Origin: Bradyrhizobium manausense
Lineage (GTDB): Bacteria > Pseudomonadota > Alphaproteobacteria > Rhizobiales > Xanthobacteraceae
DNA: 64,000 nt
Assembly (NCBI RefSeq): GCF_018130615.1
Contig: NZ_JAFCKB010000006.1
Coordinates: 1 to 64,000, forward strand
Direction: 5' to 3'
A program made the translations under genes and the position numbers. Of this stretch, positions 61,961-64,000 are shown piece after piece. Position 1 is the stretch's first letter; each line of letters begins with the position of its first letter. Under the pieces are notes generated by a model. That model was not told the DNA's origin. It saw only the letters and a program-made list of their open reading frames with translations, and ran no database searches.

Positions 61961-63862
61961 ATGGAGCTGAGCGGGCACATGTCCAGTGTTTCGGTCAGGC
62001 CGTGGCCAGCCGCGGCCGCGCTGTTGTGCCTGAGCCTGTTCGTCGCGCTGTGCCTCTCGCCCGAGCGGGCCGGGGCCGTCGAGCGAAGCCGGCGCGGCGA
62101 GCTCAAGCGCGTGTTGGTGCTGCATTCCTTCGGCCGCGAGTTTCGGCCCTGGAGCGAATATGCACGCGACATCAAGGCCGGGCTCGAGGCGCAATCGCCC
62201 TGGCCGCTCGATATCCAGGAGCACGCGCTGCTCACGGCGCGCTTCAACAATCCCGGTCCCGAGGCGCCGTTCGTCGAGTATCTGCACTCGCTCTACCAGG
62301 GCGCAATGCCCGACATCGTGTTGAGCATCGGCGCGCCTGCCGCACGGTTTGCGCAGAAATACCGCGCGCGACTATTCCCCAATACGCCGCTGATTCTTTC
62401 CGCGGTCGAGTATCGGCTGATCGATCGCGCCGATCTCCGCGACAACGACGTGGTCGTGGCGATCCGCAACGATTTCGTGGCCGCATTCGACAACATCCTT
62501 CGGCTTCTGCCGGACACCAAGTCGGTTGCGATCGTGATCGGAGCCTCGCCGCTCGAGAAGTTCTGGATCGAGGAGGTGAAGCGGGAGCTGAAATCGTTCG
62601 ACGAGCGGTTGGAGCTCGTCTGGTACTCGGACTTGTCATTCGAGGAGATACTGAAGCGCGCATCGGCCCTGCCGCCGCATACGGCGTTGTTTTGGGGGCT
62701 GATGTCGGTCGATGCGGCCGGGGTCGCCCACGAGAGCGACATTGCGCTGCGCAGCCTGCACGCGGTCGCGAACGCCCCGATCTTTTCCTACCAGGAGCCC
62801 TTCTTTGGCGACAGCACCGTCGGGGGACCGATGCATCTGGTGGGGGAAACGACTTCGAGGACCGTCAGCGCAGCGATCGGCATTCTCGGCGGAGCGGATC
62901 CGGCCAGCATCAAATACGAGCCGATCGGCTTCGGTGTGCCGAAATATGATTGGCGGGAACTGAGGCGCTGGGGCATCAGCGAAAGTCGCCTGCCTCCAGA
63001 TAGCGAGGTTCTGTTTCGGGAGCCGAATATCTGGCAACGCTATCGCTGGCAGATGTTGTTGATCACGGCCGTGTTCCTGGTGCAGGCGGGCCTCATCAGC
63101 GGCTTGCTGCACGAGCGTCGCCGTCGCAGGTTCGCCGAAGTGGAATCCCGCGAGCGGCTGACAGAGCTTGCTCACGTCAATCGCTATTCCACCGTCGGCG
63201 AGCTCACGACGTCGATCGCCCACGAATTGAACCAGCCGCTTGGATCCATCCTGACCAATGCCGAGACGGCGGAGCTGTTGCTCAAGGCCAACTCGCCCGA
63301 TCTCGACGAGATCAGGCAGATTCTTGCCGATATCAGGCGCGACGACCAGCGGGCGAGCGAGGTGATCCGCAGGCTGCGCGCCGTTCTGAAAAAGACGCCG
63401 TTCGAGGTCAAGAACATCGAGCTCAACGATACTGTCCGCGAGGCGATCGGCCTTGCGAAGACCGTGGCCGACGGACGTCGCATCACGTTGACCTATATGC
63501 CTTTCCAGACCGAGCTGCACGTCAAGGGCGATCCGGTCCAGCTTCAGCAGGTCATTCTCAACCTGATCATCAACGCGATGGATGCGGTCTCCGATGCGGA
63601 CACCGGAAAACGCGAGGTCAGCGTCTCGACCCTGCGGACCGGCCATCAGGCTGAGATCAGGATCACCGATACCGGCCCCGGAATAGCAGCGCCCGATCTT
63701 GAAAACGTCTTCGATCCGTTCTTCACGACCAAGCCGCAAGGCATGGGCATGGGCCTTGCGATCGCCAAGACCATCGTCGAGGCTCATCACGGCGTGATCG
63801 CCGCGTCGAACCAATTGGCGGGTGGCGCGCTGTTCACGATCCGGCTTCCGATGGCGCGCTGA
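61961..63862 (+). CDS. Membrane histidine kinase with periplasmic ABC-type substrate-binding domain
   Basis: 633 residues from the ATG at 61961 (alternatives 61928 TTG and 61979 ATG). A signal/anchor helix is followed by a periplasmic ABC_sub_bind-type domain of about 310 residues (VLVLHSFGREFRPWSEYARDIKAGL, DIVLSIGAPAARFAQKY), a second membrane helix (about 367-387) and a short linker without PAS. HisKA follows with the phospho-acceptor His421 in SIAHELNQPLGS, then HATPase (NLIINAMDAV, DTGPGIA, GMGMGLAIAKTIVEAHHG). It senses an unknown periplasmic ligand. No response regulator follows; the FixJ-type protein at 46802 and the stand-alone receiver at 47558 are candidate partners. Confidence 0.88.
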   Translation: MELSGHMSSVSVRPWPAAAALLCLSLFVALCLSPERAGAVERSRRGELKRVLVLHSFGREFRPWSEYARDIKAGLEAQSPWPLDIQEHALLTARFNNPGPEAPFVEYLHSLYQGAMPDIVLSIGAPAARFAQKYRARLFPNTPLILSAVEYRLIDRADLRDNDVVVAIRNDFVAAFDNILRLLPDTKSVAIVIGASPLEKFWIEEVKRELKSFDERLELVWYSDLSFEEILKRASALPPHTALFWGLMSVDAAGVAHESDIALRSLHAVANAPIFSYQEPFFGDSTVGGPMHLVGETTSRTVSAAIGILGGADPASIKYEPIGFGVPKYDWRELRRWGISESRLPPDSEVLFREPNIWQRYRWQMLLITAVFLVQAGLISGLLHERRRRRFAEVESRERLTELAHVNRYSTVGELTTSIAHELNQPLGSILTNAETAELLLKANSPDLDEIRQILADIRRDDQRASEVIRRLRAVLKKTPFEVKNIELNDTVREAIGLAKTVADGRRITLTYMPFQTELHVKGDPVQLQQVILNLIINAMDAVSDADTGKREVSVSTLRTGHQAEIRITDTGPGIAAPDLENVFDPFFTTKPQGMGMGLAIAKTIVEAHHGVIAASNQLAGGALFTIRLPMAR

Positions 63863-64000
63863 CGGGGCGGTATCTTGATCTTGATCGGCGCCGGCGTTCG
63901 CAGCGACGCCGACATTGCTGAGGTGATCGAGACTGCTGCGCGCGCCGGTGGCGGTCTGGTCGTGCCGCCGGATGGCGGCTTCTTCGGAACACTCTCGCGC
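63863..64000 (+). pseudogene. Possible ABC_sub_bind-type fragment running off the window
   Basis: The frame stays open from just after the kinase stop to the window end. From the TTG at 63875 it reads LILIGAGVRSDADIAEVIETAARAG then GGLVVPPDGGFFGTL, which resembles the C-terminal third of ABC_sub_bind-type binding proteins. The N-terminal part of such a protein is absent, so this may be a truncated remnant. Because the window ends here, a complete small gene cannot be excluded. Confidence 0.35.

Noticed and set aside
63875-63888. TTGATCTTGATCGG as a possible fifth FixK box
   Set aside because: The second half-site (ATCGG) does not match ATCAA, and the site lies just after the kinase stop with no supported gene at the usual spacing.

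Overview
The window looks like chromosome of an alphaproteobacterium close to Bradyrhizobium (Hyphomicrobiales). I infer this from the high GC content and from the families present: a FixK-like CRP/FNR regulator, FixJ-type response regulators, an IalB-family protein, a DUF6894 protein, a TAXI-type solute-binding protein and an ABC_sub_bind-type sensor kinase. It holds about 46 protein-coding genes. I found no tRNA, rRNA, CRISPR array, transposase or integrase.

Left part (1-9.8 kb). A leaderless TIM-barrel-like protein with a Thr/Gly- and His-rich tail (683) is followed by a PrtD-type type I secretion ATPase and its HlyD-type adaptor (2056-5381). Next comes a leftward operon of a periplasmic coiled-coil protein, a TAXI solute-binding protein and a TagO-like protein. 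A secreted DsrE-like protein lies beyond it.

Middle part (9.8-35 kb). This is a surface-polysaccharide locus. Leftward genes encode a Wzx flippase, two P-loop kinase-like proteins, a Wzz/BY-kinase co-polymerase, a Wzy-type polymerase, a Sec-exported paralogue of the first TIM-barrel protein, and one GT4 glycosyltransferase. A second type I system (HlyB/HlyD type, 20.3-23.8 kb) sits inside the locus. Then come a LuxR regulator, an ExoF/Wza-like exporter, a LegB-like 4,6-dehydratase, a PglC-like initiating sugar-phosphate transferase, a DegT-family aminotransferase and a sugar nucleotidyltransferase. The last four suggest that the first sugar is an amino-dideoxy hexose. Two LuxR-family regulators with degenerate receiver domains, a DUF6894 protein and a GlmS complete the block.

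Giant protein (35.3-44.0 kb). One 2915-residue, apparently cysteine-free protein without a Sec signal carries two copies of a propeller-like / Ig-like repeat / phosphoesterase module, with eleven 121-residue repeats in blocks of two and nine. It is the best candidate for a type I secreted surface or matrix protein.

Right part (44-64 kb). This looks like a low-oxygen or energy-stress cassette. Four FixK/FNR-type boxes (TTGAY-N4-RTCAA) lie 63-77 bp upstream of start codons. They precede an AI-2E-family transporter with a K+ channel, an AspT-like antiporter divergent from a DUF1275 plus SulP pair, a large Orn/Lys/Arg decarboxylase with a second AspT-like antiporter, and a small unknown/PPK2 operon divergent from a membrane protein plus HlyD adaptor. 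The cassette also encodes a FixK-like regulator without cysteines, a FixJ-like regulator, a stand-alone receiver, and a membrane histidine kinase with a periplasmic ABC-type binding domain. The simplest reading is a locally encoded two-component/FixK cascade controlling proton-consuming metabolism, ion transport and polyphosphate use.
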